A stretch of DNA of 64,000 nucleotides. It comes from Daphnia carinata. Its lineage: Eukaryota > Arthropoda > Branchiopoda > Diplostraca > Daphniidae. Numbering within the stretch: the stretch's first letter is position 1; each line of letters starts with the position of its first letter. This document shows, in pieces, positions 15,138-28,945 of the stretch. The notes under the pieces are model-generated. The model was not told the origin of the DNA. It did no database searches and was given only the letters and a program-made list of their open reading frames with translations. Position numbers and translations under genes: made by a program. The stretch is from contig NC_081331.1 in assembly GCF_022539665.2 (NCBI RefSeq), forward strand, positions 11,812,638-11,876,637. The letters are read 5' to 3'.

Positions 15138-18100
15138 ACCCCAGTACTCTTAACATGCACACGCTCACCGGGTGGCGCACCTGTGGTTTTTTTTTTTTTT
15201 TTTTTTTTTTTACTTACGTAGCTCTTACCTGGTCCAGAGGGGGGTTAACATTACCACTCTACCCCTTTTCTTCTGACGCTGGAATATTGATGGTTCTGCT
15301 CTGTTTTTTTTTGTTTCCTTTTTTTTTTTTTTTAAAAAAGACACGACTACGTTTTTGTTCGAATGAAGTACAACACAATTTTTCAACCCGGGGGATGTTG
15401 TCGTTGTTTTGTCGTGTTGCCCCTTTCACGATCGCTCACAGGTGACGATGTGACATCGAAAGTGAAAGGCGACCACACAACAACATTCCCTCCTTTTTTT
15501 TCGTTTGCTGAACAAGGATGACGAGACAAAAAAAAAACAAAAAAAAAAAACATTTTCGGTTTTTTTTTTTTTTTTTTACAATTTGGCGGGACTTGAGCCT
15601 CATTTCATTTGCCATTCCATCCCTTTTGCTGTCGCGCTCAGCTCGTTTTGCCGTTGATTACACGATGGCGAGGCAACAAAGTTTGTGCTAACGAAATCGC
15701 GATGCTTAGTGTGGGGGGAGTCTGCCGATCAGTTTACTTCCATCTTTCCAACACCATTTTCCTTTTTTCTTTCTCAGTTAACAAACTTTTTGTTCGTTGG
15801 TGTTTGAGATTCTCGTGTCGACTTCCGACATCCGCCTCTTTCTTCAAGAAACTTGTGGCCTAAACGGAAATGAAACTTTGGCTCAATTTGCAGTTTGACT
15901 GGAAATTCAAGTACTAGACGAGGGAAACTGATAAGCCCAGAGTCAAGCAATCAATTTTCCAATCACATGTTTGCTCTGGCAACAGTAGCTATTATTCGTT
16001 GAGCTCAAAGCGTTTATTTGCCCAAAATTTAAAGACCAAAAAAAAAAAAAAAAAAGAAAGAAAGAAAGAGAGAGAGAAAAGGGGGAGATTGGATAGAAGC
16101 GCTACCTATTTCAACAATGGGGCCAGAGCAAAGAGATCTGCAAATTCGCGAAGGAAATGTAGTCTTTAGCCTACAGGCTTGATGGATGGGAGGGGGGTGG
16201 GGGGGATCAAAGTGATTCTTCTATCTCCCCTTTTTTTTTCCCGTCTGTGTTACGAGTGTTCGATAACCGCGGACTTGAAGCGGAGAGAAAAGGGGCGGAT
16301 GAAGTGGATTTTCACGTCTACTCCCGACGGTGTCATGCTGTCGTCGATTTTTGTTTTGTTTTGTTTGCTGTCCCCAGCGTTTTCCCCTATCTTTAATATC
16401 GTTTGAGGGGCGTTAGAGAAACAAATCAAAATCCAAAAAATTCAAAGAAAAAAAAGGAAAAGGTTTCTTTTTACATTCTCCATGCCGGACTGCGGTTTTC
16501 TCTTTATTTAAATCAATCGATTGACGTAGCCGTACAAGTTTTATACGGCGGAGGAAATCAATACTTTCTGCTTACACCTCGACCTGCGGGCGGCCACAAC
16601 CGACATTTCTCCTCAGCGCTGCGAGCAAGCAATAAGAAAAACAGAGGGAAATTCGAATTTAAAAAATGTTGTTGAAAAAAAAAAAAGAAAAAAAAAAAGA
16701 AAAAGAAATAATACGATGAGCACTTGACGGGTTTGAGTTGAATACGGCGCATAAATGATGTGCATCAAGACTGTTATCGTAATCGGTTTAATGCGGTACC
16801 TAAATTAAAAATATGCAAATCAAGAGATACGACGGATTCGACGATACGAGTGCAGGTAACGTGCGTGACGGTGACCGCTGAGCCAAGTCGCTTCGATGAC
16901 TTTGCCGATGACTGTTTGACGTGATCGCTGAAAACTGGTTTAACGGTGATGAAAACGAGTGCAGTCGTATATAGTCACACAGGAAGTTGCTGTTATGCGC
17001 TGCGGAGAGGGACAAAAAAAGAAGGACGAAAGAAACGACATTAAACATTTCCCCTTAAGGGGGCGATAGTGGCGTTACGGTAGGTACCGTTCAGGTGACC
17101 CAGCAGAGAGACTAAAGGCAGGCAAAACCAAACAAAACAAAACAAAAAAAAAAAAAATCAAGCGGACAATAAGCGCATCCCCCGGGCTCAGGATTTAATT
17201 CTAACTTTGGTAATGCGGTCACGATGGTAAAAAGGTGCTAGACGATGGCAAACGAAAAAGAAAAGACGAACCTAGCGCACAACTCGAGGTACGAAATGGA
17301 GCTGAAAGACAAGTAACTTAGTGGTACAGATGCCTGCCCTTTGAAATGAGAATTTCTCCATTCGATTGACAGTTCTCGGTATTGAAAGGCTCATCCTTTT
17401 CAGTTCCTCGCAACTGAACGTTCTTTGTTTTTCTTTCGCCTTCGAAAACTCCTCCAATTGTAAATGAAATAAAAAAAAGAAAAAGAGCAACTTTGTTGAC
17501 GTCTTGTAGACTTGTTGTTTTGGCCCTGTCTGGCAGAATCCGTCCAATTTGGGTTGTTCGTGAACAATTTAGTAGTCTACGACAGTCCGCTGCTGACTAA
17601 CGGTGGACGCTGGCGGACGGTAGAAGTAGAGTCGGAAGTCGAGGACACATTCTTTTTCATGGAAGCCGCATTACTTCATCTGTTTGACGTTTTCATTCCT
17701 CTCGTTTTCGTGTGCGCGCGTCCTAGACGCTGTCGACGGAGACTTCCGATACAATAAAAGCTAAACAAAACAAACAACAACGACAGCCAGGCCTCTTTCC
17801 GTGTGTGTGTGTTTGTGTATGTGCGTAACCCAAAAATATCCATGTTGAGGTCGATGGCTTCGGGGTTGCCCCTTCAACTCGTTCGAGTAAAAACTCTCGT
17901 TGACATTCCGACGCCGGCGGAAACGGTTGCGTCTTTTCATTTGTGAAAAGATTCTCACTTGATGTCGGGTCGTGTTGGTATGTATATACGGCGGGGGTGG
18001 AATATCAGGGATGATGGGCTGGAGAGGGGGGGGGGAAGGAAAAGAGACAAACAAGGCAGCATGAAAAAGAAAATCAAAACTCGGGGATGTGTGACAGCTG

Positions 18101-18842
18101 ACATGGAACAACAAGCACCACCATCTCCCGACAACACGCGACGCTCGAAAGACAAAACGTGGTGCCAGATCGAAATCGTTGGATTCCGCCGCACAATAGA
18201 AAACAAAAAAAAAAATGAAAAATGAAAATACAAAATTTGAGGGGGGAAGGAACGTGATAGCTGTCAAAGCGGGACCGGCCGACTCTTGTTTCAAACACTG
18301 GAAAAGAAAATGCAAATACCAAAGAAATAAACCGCCCTATAGTTGAGAAATAGGGAAACCCTCCTCTGCAATAGATTTCCATCCATCGATTTGAAAAAAA
18401 TTAAAAAGGTGCTGTGGCGAATAGACTATTCGGATACGCCCGTCTCTCCTCCAATTTCTCATCAGCTAAAAAAAAAAAAAAATCCCCTCCCCCCCCCCCG
18501 GTTCACGTCTAATATTTCGTCTTATCGATAACCGATTATGCAATTCAAATTTTAATTATGTATGTATACGGAAAGGGGAGAGCTTTATTGGGCTCCTTAA
18601 TTAATAACGACGCGACACGGTTGAGGTTGTGCACTGTACGACCCTCAAGTCAAAAGATCGGATGATTGTAGTGCATAAATAGGTAAGCAGCGCGCAAGAG
18701 TGTCTAGACGAGCTACTTCAGCTCTTTCTTTTTTTCCATCCATCCATCCATTTCTTTTGCTTTCGTAATGAGTGCATTCCTCGCCGCTAGAAACAACTAC
18801 CATCTGTACGTTCTAGACGCTTGGCATGGCTATTGGGACAGG

Positions 18843-18844
<2 letters not shown>

Positions 18845-18873
<29 letters not shown>
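18845..18873 (+). repeat. T29 homopolymer
   Basis: One of many long T runs. Others of at least 20 bases are at 2474-2496, 9190-9212, 10908-10931, 13802-13822, 13971-13990, 15187-15211, 21334-21359, 23084-23107 and 46419-46439. A runs of at least 20 are at 1317-1340, 4122-4146, 29478-29498 and 35708-35729. Confidence 0.95.
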
Positions 18874-18876
<3 letters not shown>

Positions 18877-19121
18877 TTCATGAATGCGAAAATAACAACG
18901 AAAGTAGGAAAGAAAGCCCCCCCCCCCCCAAAAAAAAAAGCATTAAAAAAATGCCCGTGACCAACTTTCGGGATTTTCGTGTCGTAGAGGGAGGGGGAGG
19001 TAGGGAGGACATAAAAACAAGGGAGAAAAGAGAGATGACGTAGTAGACAAATATACACAAGTGCACTACTTATGTGACTATGTTTAGAATCAGTGCTGGT
19101 GCAAGAGAACATCATCGGTCC

Positions 19122-19139
19122 GGGGGGGGGGGGGGGGGG
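19122..19139 (+). repeat. G18 homopolymer
   Basis: One of several G-rich runs on the plus strand; others are at 11621-11645, 31417-31427, 32899-32912 and 35230-35242. Confidence 0.9.
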
Positions 19140-20422
19140 AGGTAAAACGTCAACTCTGGCTGGAAGTTTTTTTTTTTGTTGGGTAGATTGCGGATGAGTC
19201 GTAGGTCTTAAGATTCTGTGAATTGTACCGAGAAGGAAGGCGTAGAGGGCACACAAACAACATAGAAATGCCTCTCACTAAGAGATTACTGTACGGTTTT
19301 AACGAGGGTTACCGCCTTCCCGGCAGAGGTGATGACGGCTATCCTCTATCTTCTTTTTGCTCTGTATATCAGCATTCGTTCTTAGACCACCCCCCTCTCT
19401 CTTTCGTTCAATTCCGTCTTTAACATGTGCATGTGTTGCGCTCTTGTGACAGTTCATCATTTTTTTTTTTTTCTTGATGCTGCTATTCCCCCCCCCCCCT
19501 CTATTTAAGGCCTACGTGAGTTTAAACAAATATCGTGATGCAAAGAGGGAAACGGGAAAAAAAGAGAGGGAGCAATTCGAGTTTTTCCACCCTCGTTCAG
19601 TCCTTAATGATGCAGCGAAATGAACTCCCCTCCCGTTGGTCTCAATCTTTTGCGCGAGGGGAAGACTAAAATTCCTGGAACGTTCGAAAATTTCAGATTG
19701 CAATTCTGAGGGAGTAGCGAAAATGTGCGTCTCGGAGCTTTTCGAACCGAGAATTTCGGAAATGAGAAGGTGAGGGAGAACTAAGTAATAATCCACCATG
19801 GAACGAACGCTCCCTTTTTCTTTTTCCCCCCGAAAAATAAGAAACGTGGACAGAAATGATTTTTTGATGATAAACCAAGTTAAAAGAGAACGGGTTCTCG
19901 GCTTTTTAATAATCGAACCTTTAACAGACCAGTGCATTTTTTTTGTGCATAATTTTTGCGCGACATGAGAATGTATGAAAAAAAAAAAAAAAGAGCGAAC
20001 GTCACAACTTGCATTCAATGTTGTCTGTTATCCTTTTCTTCGAAGAATCCATCTCATTGCACGCTTCCCTTTATGCAGATGAGTTTGCTGTGATGCGCAA
20101 TAACGCATCTCTCTTTTTCTTGTTCGACTTTATCCGTTCCAAGTGAATTCACGCGGATAAAAAGCCAACGGTTTCTTTTTTTTATATATCCCTCAACTAT
20201 TTCATTTGAATGGTGTCACCATTGATACTTTTGTCGTCGCATAACCATAGAACTCTCGGTTCTTTTGTTACTCTTTTTCTCTGTGTGTGTGTGTGTACGT
20301 GTGTGTGATGGTGCTATGCGTTACATAGTCGGAGAGGCGGGAAAGGCGGCTCCGATCGGAATTGGATGGAATTTCAGACTGTGTTCGTCGTCTGGGCTCT
20401 CTCCTCTCTCCCTTCTTACTTC

Positions 20423-20424
<2 letters not shown>

Positions 20425-20453
<29 letters not shown>
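20425..20453 (+). repeat. (TG)14 microsatellite
   Basis: About 28 bases of TG; a shorter interrupted GT tract lies at 20282-20308. Confidence 0.9.
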
Positions 20454-20454
<1 letters not shown>

Positions 20455-23400
20455 GACTGTTGAGTGTGTGGATAGAAAAGTCCTTTTGGCTCTTTTCTTC
20501 GTAATGTCACGTGATAGTCACAAGTCGAGTCCAGTATCAATCACCTGATGCTGGGGGTATCGTTCTGGACGGATGGCGGACATCCCTTTTTTTTCTCCCC
20601 ATTTTTCTCCTTTTTCATGTAAAAAAAAAGAAAATCTTTTTTTTTTCTTTTTTTTCGTTGTTGTTGTCCCATTTTCTACTTCGTTTTTTATCGTGCCGTC
20701 CGCGTGTGACTTACAAGAGGGAAGCCTACCAAATGAATCGAACGTCGGGCTGCACAGTTCAGAGGCGTCGGCATCACGCTGCTATTACAGATGAACGCCA
20801 AAGACGAGAAGAAGGAAGAACGAAAGAAAAAAAAAAAAATAGGGAACCAGAAAGAGGGGAGGTTAAACTTCTTTTCACTTCCTTCCTTTCTATGCTAGGC
20901 GTCGTGCGTTCGATCCTCTTACGTCTCAGTCACAGTATCTCATCAGCACCGGTCGCTGCTTGGTGTCTCCTCTCTTTCTCTGTCTCGTCTCTTGTGTTGA
21001 ACGTGCGACATCTCAAGGCGGGTCAGTTCTACGTCTCTTCTTTTCGGCAGTGAATCTTTTGGGGTTGACTTAACAGCCACGAATTTCTTGAAAGTTGAAG
21101 ACGGTCATCAATTCCCCAACTGGATTTGTTTTGTTTTCAATTTCGGGAAAATCACGAGAATCGACAAGGACATCAACCTCCCTCTTGTTGCACGTTAATG
21201 CCTGGCCAGGTGGAGAAATACAGAAGAGACTGTTGCACGTTACAACTTGCTGCTGGTATGGAACCATACGTGGGTCTCATTTTTCGTTTAGCACGAACCA
21301 AGCGATTTGGAAAGAAAACAATTTTTTGTCCCGTTTTTTTTTTTTTTTTTTTTTTTTTTGTTGAGTTGTCTGTGTCATTTTAGCCCCCAAGTTACAGAGC
21401 AATAATGCAGTGCATTAAAGAGATACGGTTACCGTTCCGCTTGTTGTTCTGAGGTTGTTTCTATCGAATGCTTTCAAAACGTCGTGTGTATCTCTTCTTT
21501 CTAACTATGGGAAACGCGATCGCGGAGCTATATCGTCTAGAAGCGCGAGGACGGGACCTATCATTAGCCAGGAAAAATGGAAGTCTTGTCTGTCCATCAA
21601 GAGAACATAGTTGCCCCTTGGGTTATTTTTTTTTTTTTTTTTTGTGTGTCTGTTGCTCGTTTCTGTTGCTCTTCGATTCGAAAAAGGAGAAATTGCCTCA
21701 GTGGATATGTGAGGGCCAATAGTAGTCTAACGGGGCTTGTTGCGCAAATGTCAGGCTGACAAGCTTGACTGACAGGCACAGTTAGATAAAAAGAGATTTA
21801 AATTCAAAGGAGAAGCAAAAAAAATATATATATGTATCATTTGCATTTTTTGGGGAGGGTAGGAGACTTGAAAAAAATGTTCGATCGTGCGCCCTTTGGT
21901 TTGTTTGCATTTCTCGTTTTTTTTTTTTTCTTTTCTTTTTGCTCGCATGTCTACATTAAAACCCAGTCAAGCTCCCGGTTGATGTTGCGTATAGAACTGC
22001 ATATAAGCCGGGACGTTGTATCGCCTCGAGGGAACAAACGAAGCTCTTCCACCCCCTACATCGCCTTCATTTTGTACGGCAGCAGTTAGATACTTATTTA
22101 TATTTATCTTCGTCGTTCAATGGTATTTTTCTATTTTCCCGACTGTTTCCCTCTGCCCGGAAATGGAGATAAATACCTGAGCAAAGACGATGAAGGAGGC
22201 AGTGCGTGAGGGGTGTGTTTGCCATTGGGCTCCCCTCGAGAAAGAACTTACAAGAGGGAGAAAAAGAAAGAACCTGTTATTAATGGGCTGAATGTCTGGA
22301 GCTGAACTGTGTGTCAAGTGGTGTTAGAAAACTATCGGCCAGCAATTGGCAAATGGAAAAGTTAATTTCATCTGAACTTGTTTTCATTTTTTATGTATCA
22401 AAATTTGGCCAGCTGTCGCCTTGTTTTTCTTTTTCTTTTTTTTTTTCGTTTGCTGTCATTCACGTTTTCTAATGTCTTCAGTATAGAGCGTCAGATCCAT
22501 TTTTGCTCTGAAAGTGAAAAGTAAAAAGCGAAATATCTGTCATGTCCGTGAAGCTCTTATTTTATTTTTTTTTACGCATAAAAATGTGAATCAAATGAAA
22601 TAAAAGAGCCATTTTCGTCAAAGTGACAGGTGAGGTTGGCAAGACATCCAAACCGCCCCCTTTTTTTAGTTCCGTGATCAGCTCTTGATAGGATTTCGTG
22701 ACCCGTGTCGTGAATCTTAAATCTTAAACAAAACAAAACAAAACAAAAAAAAGTCCTGTTTTGAAAGGATTTTTTAAGGCAAGTCCTTTAAGAGGCAGAT
22801 AAAAGAAAATGGAGTATGCCACTAAAAGCGTTGAGGTTCACCATGTCTAACACAAAATTCCAATGAAAAAAAAAAAAATACTCGGTAGATGTCGAGGCCA
22901 GTTGTTGGTTACTTTCCGTAACATTTTTGGTCTCAATCTCTTTTGGTTTTCTTCTTAAGAAAAAAAAAAAAAAAGGTTATTAGTTATGTATCATTTTCTT
23001 CGAACGAGATGATATCGTCCCTGAATATTTTTTTTTTCCCTCGGGGGCTGAATAAATAGCGACATTGTGTGGGTTTTTCCCAATTTTTTTTTTTTTTTTT
23101 TTTTTTTCGTTCCTTCAGTTGATTCGGGATTCACGAGACGACAAGCGTGGCTAAAGGCAAACGGCATTGCGGTTACAAATTCTTTCCTCGTTACTTGTCA
23201 ATTCTGCCAAAATTGGCTACCAGGAAAAACGACAAGCAAAAGAAGAGCCAATTTTAATGTTTCGTGATTTTTGACTTTGTCTTTGAAAAAAAAAATAGGC
23301 AAACCTAGCAAGTGTATAGCATTCAAAAGTCGGTTCCCTCCGGGCACGTGTCCGTGCATCAGAAGAGGGTGGACCTCGTCCTCGTTGCTGACGAGAGAGC

Positions 23401-24160
23401 CAGCGTGATGGGTCTTGTGGCTTGAAGCGTACACTGTTGTCAAGTCACGCGGGATTGCCACTTCAACTTTTCCTGCCTGCAAAAGTTTGAAAATGTCGAT
23501 GCAGCATCACCAAGCATTGCGCATTCTTATTCCATGGTTGTTTTTTTTTCCCCTTCATCTTTCTTTTAGCTATAGACCGATGGCGTACACACACAGCGAC
23601 GCTCTAGATAAATATTGAGAAGAGGGTGGGGGAGAGAGAGAGAGAGAGAGGACGTAAGTAGCTCGATAGGTATGCATATGGATGAGAAAATGCATAGGAA
23701 AACGATCCCGGGTGTTGTAACGAGCTTCCACGGAACTCGGGAATCGCTGTACCCATTTTCTTTTTTTGGAATGGAGAGCGCGCTAAAGAATCCGTGGTAT
23801 TTTTCTTGATCCTCGTTTTTATTTTTTCTTCCACCCCCAACCCCTATTCCGGAAGGAAATGAACATTGCCAGACCTACCTCACCTTTGCACAGTGCATTT
23901 TCGAATATCCTTTTGCACTCGTTGCTATTTGGTTTTTTGGAATAGATCACGAGCGGGGGAGGACGTCGGCGGAAGAATCTCTGGGCCTTGTGTTTTCTCC
24001 CCCCCCTACGCTGCACCAATTAGCAATGTCTAAAGCCTTAGACTTCTCGGTTAGGGAAAAGAAGAAGAACGGCTCCCACATGAATAGGATCCCCGGCTAC
24101 GGCCAAGTTTTTATCCACACCGTCTGTCTCGTACGATCTCGTTCATCATCCCCCCACTCT

Positions 24161-24356
<196 letters not shown>

Positions 24357-25258
24357 CCCATCATTTTCTGGTTGTGTGTTATGTTACGACGTTAACTTGC
24401 GCATCACTGGTTTCCACCTACAGCAGCCCAAAGTTTGAAGAAGAAGATGATGTCGTGTACAAGGTGATACACGTGTAAGACAGCCGCCAACTCGTGTTCA
24501 CTGAACTTTTTGAAGTTTTCCTACACCGTCTTTCGATGAAAGCTTATTCGAGCCACCCTTCTTTTTCATCCTCTTTTTTATTTTCAGAGGATATTCGTTT
24601 CATCCAGCGGGTTTTTTTTTGTACAACATTTTTCGTTTTTTCTCTCTCTGCCGAGTTCGCCAACTCATCGAATTGTCAGATTCTAACAGCTGTACGTTGA
24701 TATGAGGTGGCAGCACGTGATTCAAAAAAAAAAAAATCACGGAGTCGTACGTCTGGATTTATCCGGGTCGCGACATGTGGCTTTTTCCCTGTAACCCAGA
24801 ATGACAAGAAAACCCACTGCCACTGTCAGAATTGAAGTACTTTCGTCAATAAAAAAAAAAAAAAAAAAAGAGAAGCTAGCCAGGCTATAGCTCTTGGCCG
24901 TCCATGGCAATAGCATAAAGCAATATTTTTATTTTATTTTATTTTGTTTTTTGTCTACTTTGAATGTACCATTTATGTATAGATGGTACGGTTGGTTGAG
25001 TATCAGTGCCGGTGGCTAATGCTCGGTCAGCTGTGAAATTGAAGCGTGAGCTCTCAAGTCGTTGCAGCATTCGGGAAAGGCATCGCTTGAGATCCACGTC
25101 TGGTATAGATCCCCCCGAACGACTAGGCAATTTCAACGCTCGACGAATTACAAGTCACAGATTCTCATTATGACTATAGCGACAGTGGTCGAGAAGCTGT
25201 CACATGTTTGGGATCACGACGTGCCACATTGGCAGTATTCACATACGTATAAGAGCGC

Positions 25259-25279
25259 GAGAGAGAGAGAGAGAGAGAG
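25259..25279 (+). repeat. (GA)10 microsatellite
   Basis: A short GA array. Another of similar size is at 23632-23650, 12 bases after a G-rich patch. Confidence 0.9.
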
Positions 25280-26033
25280 CGAAGGGTGAAAGGGGCAGAT
25301 ACATTATTGCCATGGTAATGTTCGTCCTGTGCTTTCACGCACAGCCGGGCGGAAGCTTCATTAAAACGAGAAAGTCACAAGACGGTGCGCTTGCTACTTG
25401 TGTGTGTGTGTGTGTGTGCGCGCGTTTATACTATCGAACTAACAACTAAGACGACTAATAATAGATAATACCCAAACTCTGTGTGTGTGTGTCGCGCTAT
25501 TTCGTTTTTATTTTGTTGAGCATTCATTTTCTTTTATAAACAGCCAAGACCAGTTATTATTTTAGTTCTTCGCGAGTCTCTCCGTTTTTTTCTATTTGTT
25601 TTTTTTATACATGTATAACTGCGTTGATGTCGACGATGCAGTGGTTGGTCGTTTTTTATTGCACTTCATTGGCAGTCCGTCGCCGTGTGTGCCGATGATG
25701 TCGCAACAACTTGGTTGGTCGTCAAAACGAATTCCGGCCAGCAGAAAGAAAAGGGGGGAAACTAGCGGCCAGAGGAAACGATTCGTAGTTTTTTTTTTTT
25801 TTTTTTTTTTTGGGGGGGGGGATAGCGGCAGAGATGGTCGTCGTCACGGCATGTTGGCTTTTTTAATGACTGGCGAATCGCTCGTTGCCGCCGTCGTTAT
25901 CATCATCACGAAACGCCACCATCCTTTTTTTTCTCACTCGGCTAGCGGGTCGGACAGCGTGCGGAACCCAAGCTCCCCGTTTCCGCCGTGTCGTAAAAGG
26001 GTAACGGCCGGACGGACGCGTCATCCAGCAACT

Positions 26034-26053
26034 ATAGTAGTAGTAGTAGTAGT
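26034..26053 (+). repeat. (TAG)n trinucleotide repeat
   Basis: About six TAG units in a short perfect run, the only clear trinucleotide array noticed. Confidence 0.85.
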
Positions 26054-28901
26054 GCGAGTATTAACAGAGAAATGAGAGTAAATAGAAATAAGCCTCGAGC
26101 TTTAAATCCCTTCTCGCCCCTCCGCAAAAGCCGGGCCAGATGACGAGCAATGCGCTATTATATATCCGAGAGTTGAAGTTGCTGTTTTCACCATTTATTT
26201 TTATTTCGCCAGTTGGTGGCGCCGTGCGTTTGAGTAGGATCAACTGTTGGCCGACTCTCGTCATCTTAAAATTAAGTGTGTAGCCACTGAAGAGAGCAGC
26301 TCAGAAGGTCTTAAAAAGAAACGCTGTTGCAAGGATTTGGGAAGTGCTCAGTAAACAAACCGAATTGTCTGTTTGCGAATGTTAAAAAAGGCAGACGACA
26401 GCACAACTGAAAGAGTCGGTCGATCGTATTTCGTGAAAGGAGAGGGGGGGGGAGCATGCACGTTTTGCAGTTACTTAATCCCAAGGTCGGGTTTTTGGGG
26501 CTTTGTTTTTTTCGGGCAATGATGGCCACAAAAACAAAAGGTGACGTCCTTGCCGTTCCAATCATCGAACCGTTTTCTTTTCGATGCTCTTTGCAAAAGA
26601 GCTCTCCTTGTAAAACGAGTAGCAAACGGCCCCGGCAATTCGAGACGGCCTCTTTCGACGATCATAATGAGCTGAGACGGTGAAACCTTTTTTTAACACC
26701 AGTGGCCGTCTCGTCCTCGGTGTTCTCCGATTGCCCGGTTGACTTACCACTTTTCATCGTCATTGCAAAAGCCCATGACGCAGATCCTTTTGAAGGGCTT
26801 TTCGCTGATTAAAAAAAAAAAGCGCATTGGTTAAGTGAAATGGGAAACCTCGACCCGAAGGATTCAAATTGATTGGTTCAATGATGTCACAAATGATTGC
26901 TAACTAACCACATGATTATCATATCGTCCGGCCCCGGCAGGGTAGAGGCGCCACATCCACTTTGGAACGATACCGTATTACGACATTGATCCGACTCTTG
27001 GATGATTATGTCGCTCCGACTCTGGTTGCTAACGCTCCCGAGGATCACGATTACCGTACGTTTTGCAACCGAACGTTGCCAATGAAGACGGGACAGAGCT
27101 CTCGTATCTTATTCGTTCTCTTCTTGCAACGCACATTAAATAGCTAAATGTTTAGTAGATAAAAAAAAAAAAAAGAAGACGCAGCACGAAATGGATCGAA
27201 TTGAAGGAAGAAAAAAAAAATAAAATAAGATTAACAGCCTATAGTGGAAAGACAAAGCACAGTCGGCGTGAACGGCCGTAGACGGCAGCGAACGAATCGA
27301 CGTGAATCCGCGTCGTACAAGCCCTCCGCAATGGTTTCGTGCTTTTGATGTGGCTTGATTTATGAAACGATGCGAGCAGAATAATCTTTTATGCCCGTAG
27401 CTTTTGTTTCTGGCAGTGAATCTCACGATTCCTCATTCCTGTACGAACGGCCAAGGTCTTACGTCTTCCATCCCAAAAAATGATGCCGAGGAGTTGCGAC
27501 AGCGATATGGTTAATTGATGAATGGAAAGATTATTGGTGGGGCTTTACTTTTGCCGGGTGTTAGTCTTGACGCGTGTCGGCCATGGCAAAACAAAACAAG
27601 TTTGAACGACGCGAGGACACGGTCGGATGCTGTGCAGACGCTAGCGCGGGCCACGTTTGTGTAATTACATTAAAACAAGGCAATGCTTGACTTGCTTTTT
27701 TCTCGTCCATTTGGCCACATCAACTGTGGGGAAATGGATAGTGAGAACAAGGGGGAAGGAGAGGCAAACCAAAAATGCCGTTAAAGCACGTGCCCGTGAA
27801 AACACGCCACCGCAACGACTCGCGCGTGCGACGTTTTCGTTTCTTACTGTTACTAGTTGTACAACTATCGATGTAGTTGGTGTGTGTGTGTGTGTGCGTC
27901 TGTATTTATTGGTGAGAAAATGCGGTCCGTCTTTCCCATGCCGTGGCACACGCTCACACGTTTAAGAATACGAGGCAATCTTTGATGACCCGGGGCCCTC
28001 GTAATCTACCACGTCGGGCCCAATTTGCTTCGTTGACTTTGCATCAAGCAACCAGAAGCTCTCACTTTTCAGACCGTAGCTTTCCATCTGCTTCTTTCTT
28101 TTGTTTTTGTTTTAACCTTCTTGCCATTTCCTTGTCTTTTGGCTGTTAGCAAAAAAAAAGAAAAGCCAAGACGAATAGTTGGTGGCTAGTGGCTGTAATT
28201 GAAAATGACAGAGCCAGCAGTTTGCTCATTACAGCACCGCACTCTTAGAGAACAAACGAGGACCGTACGTTACGTGATCGCCCATCAATGTTGATGGTCA
28301 GACTATGATGTTGCCCACAACGCCACTTGATCGTCATCGGGAAAAAAAAAATCATTTCTATAAAAGTATGGTATTTTAGATGTAACGTATAGAGAGGGAC
28401 GACGTCTGCGTTCGAAATGAATGCCGCTTATTGTGGTTTTTTGGGGCTCAGTATCTAGCAAAAGAGAAAATAAACAACAGGCCATCAGGCGCATCGTTCA
28501 ATCTACTGAAAACGTACAACACGTGAGAGATTTGGAGTGGATGTTGGATCTGCTAGTCGGCGTCAGCTTGCATTCTTTGCTTGCCTCTATAGATAGAAAG
28601 CTTTGGATCGACTCCCAGCAGTTGCTATTCTTGTTCATTTTTTCCGTTTTCTAATTGAAACCAAATCAAATAGGAATTCATTGGCCCGTTTCAGAGCCTG
28701 ACGTGAATAGCAAACAGAAATGTTCGAGATAAAAGATATCAATTTGTAATCCTATCCATCTTTAGTTTTTGAATCTTGTTGATACCTGATCGCATTCCAG
28801 CCTCTCTTCATCTCTTTTTCCTTTTAAAACAGAACAAATGAAGTCTTTTCGCTTGACTTCTTCGTAAGCTTTTAGCTCCTTCAGTACTGTGAGTTAGAGG
28901 G

Positions 28902-28904
<3 letters not shown>

Positions 28905-28942
<38 letters not shown>
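28905..28942 (+). repeat. C38 homopolymer
   Basis: Thirty-eight consecutive C, the counterpart on the opposite strand of the G39 run at 2832. The exact length may be uncertain because long homopolymers are error-prone in assembly. Confidence 0.95.

Positions 28943-28945
<3 letters not shown>

Noticed and set aside
20890-20930. TTCGATCC motif resembling a tRNA B box
   Set aside because: There is no matching acceptor stem, D arm or anticodon arm around it; similar isolated motifs elsewhere failed the same test.
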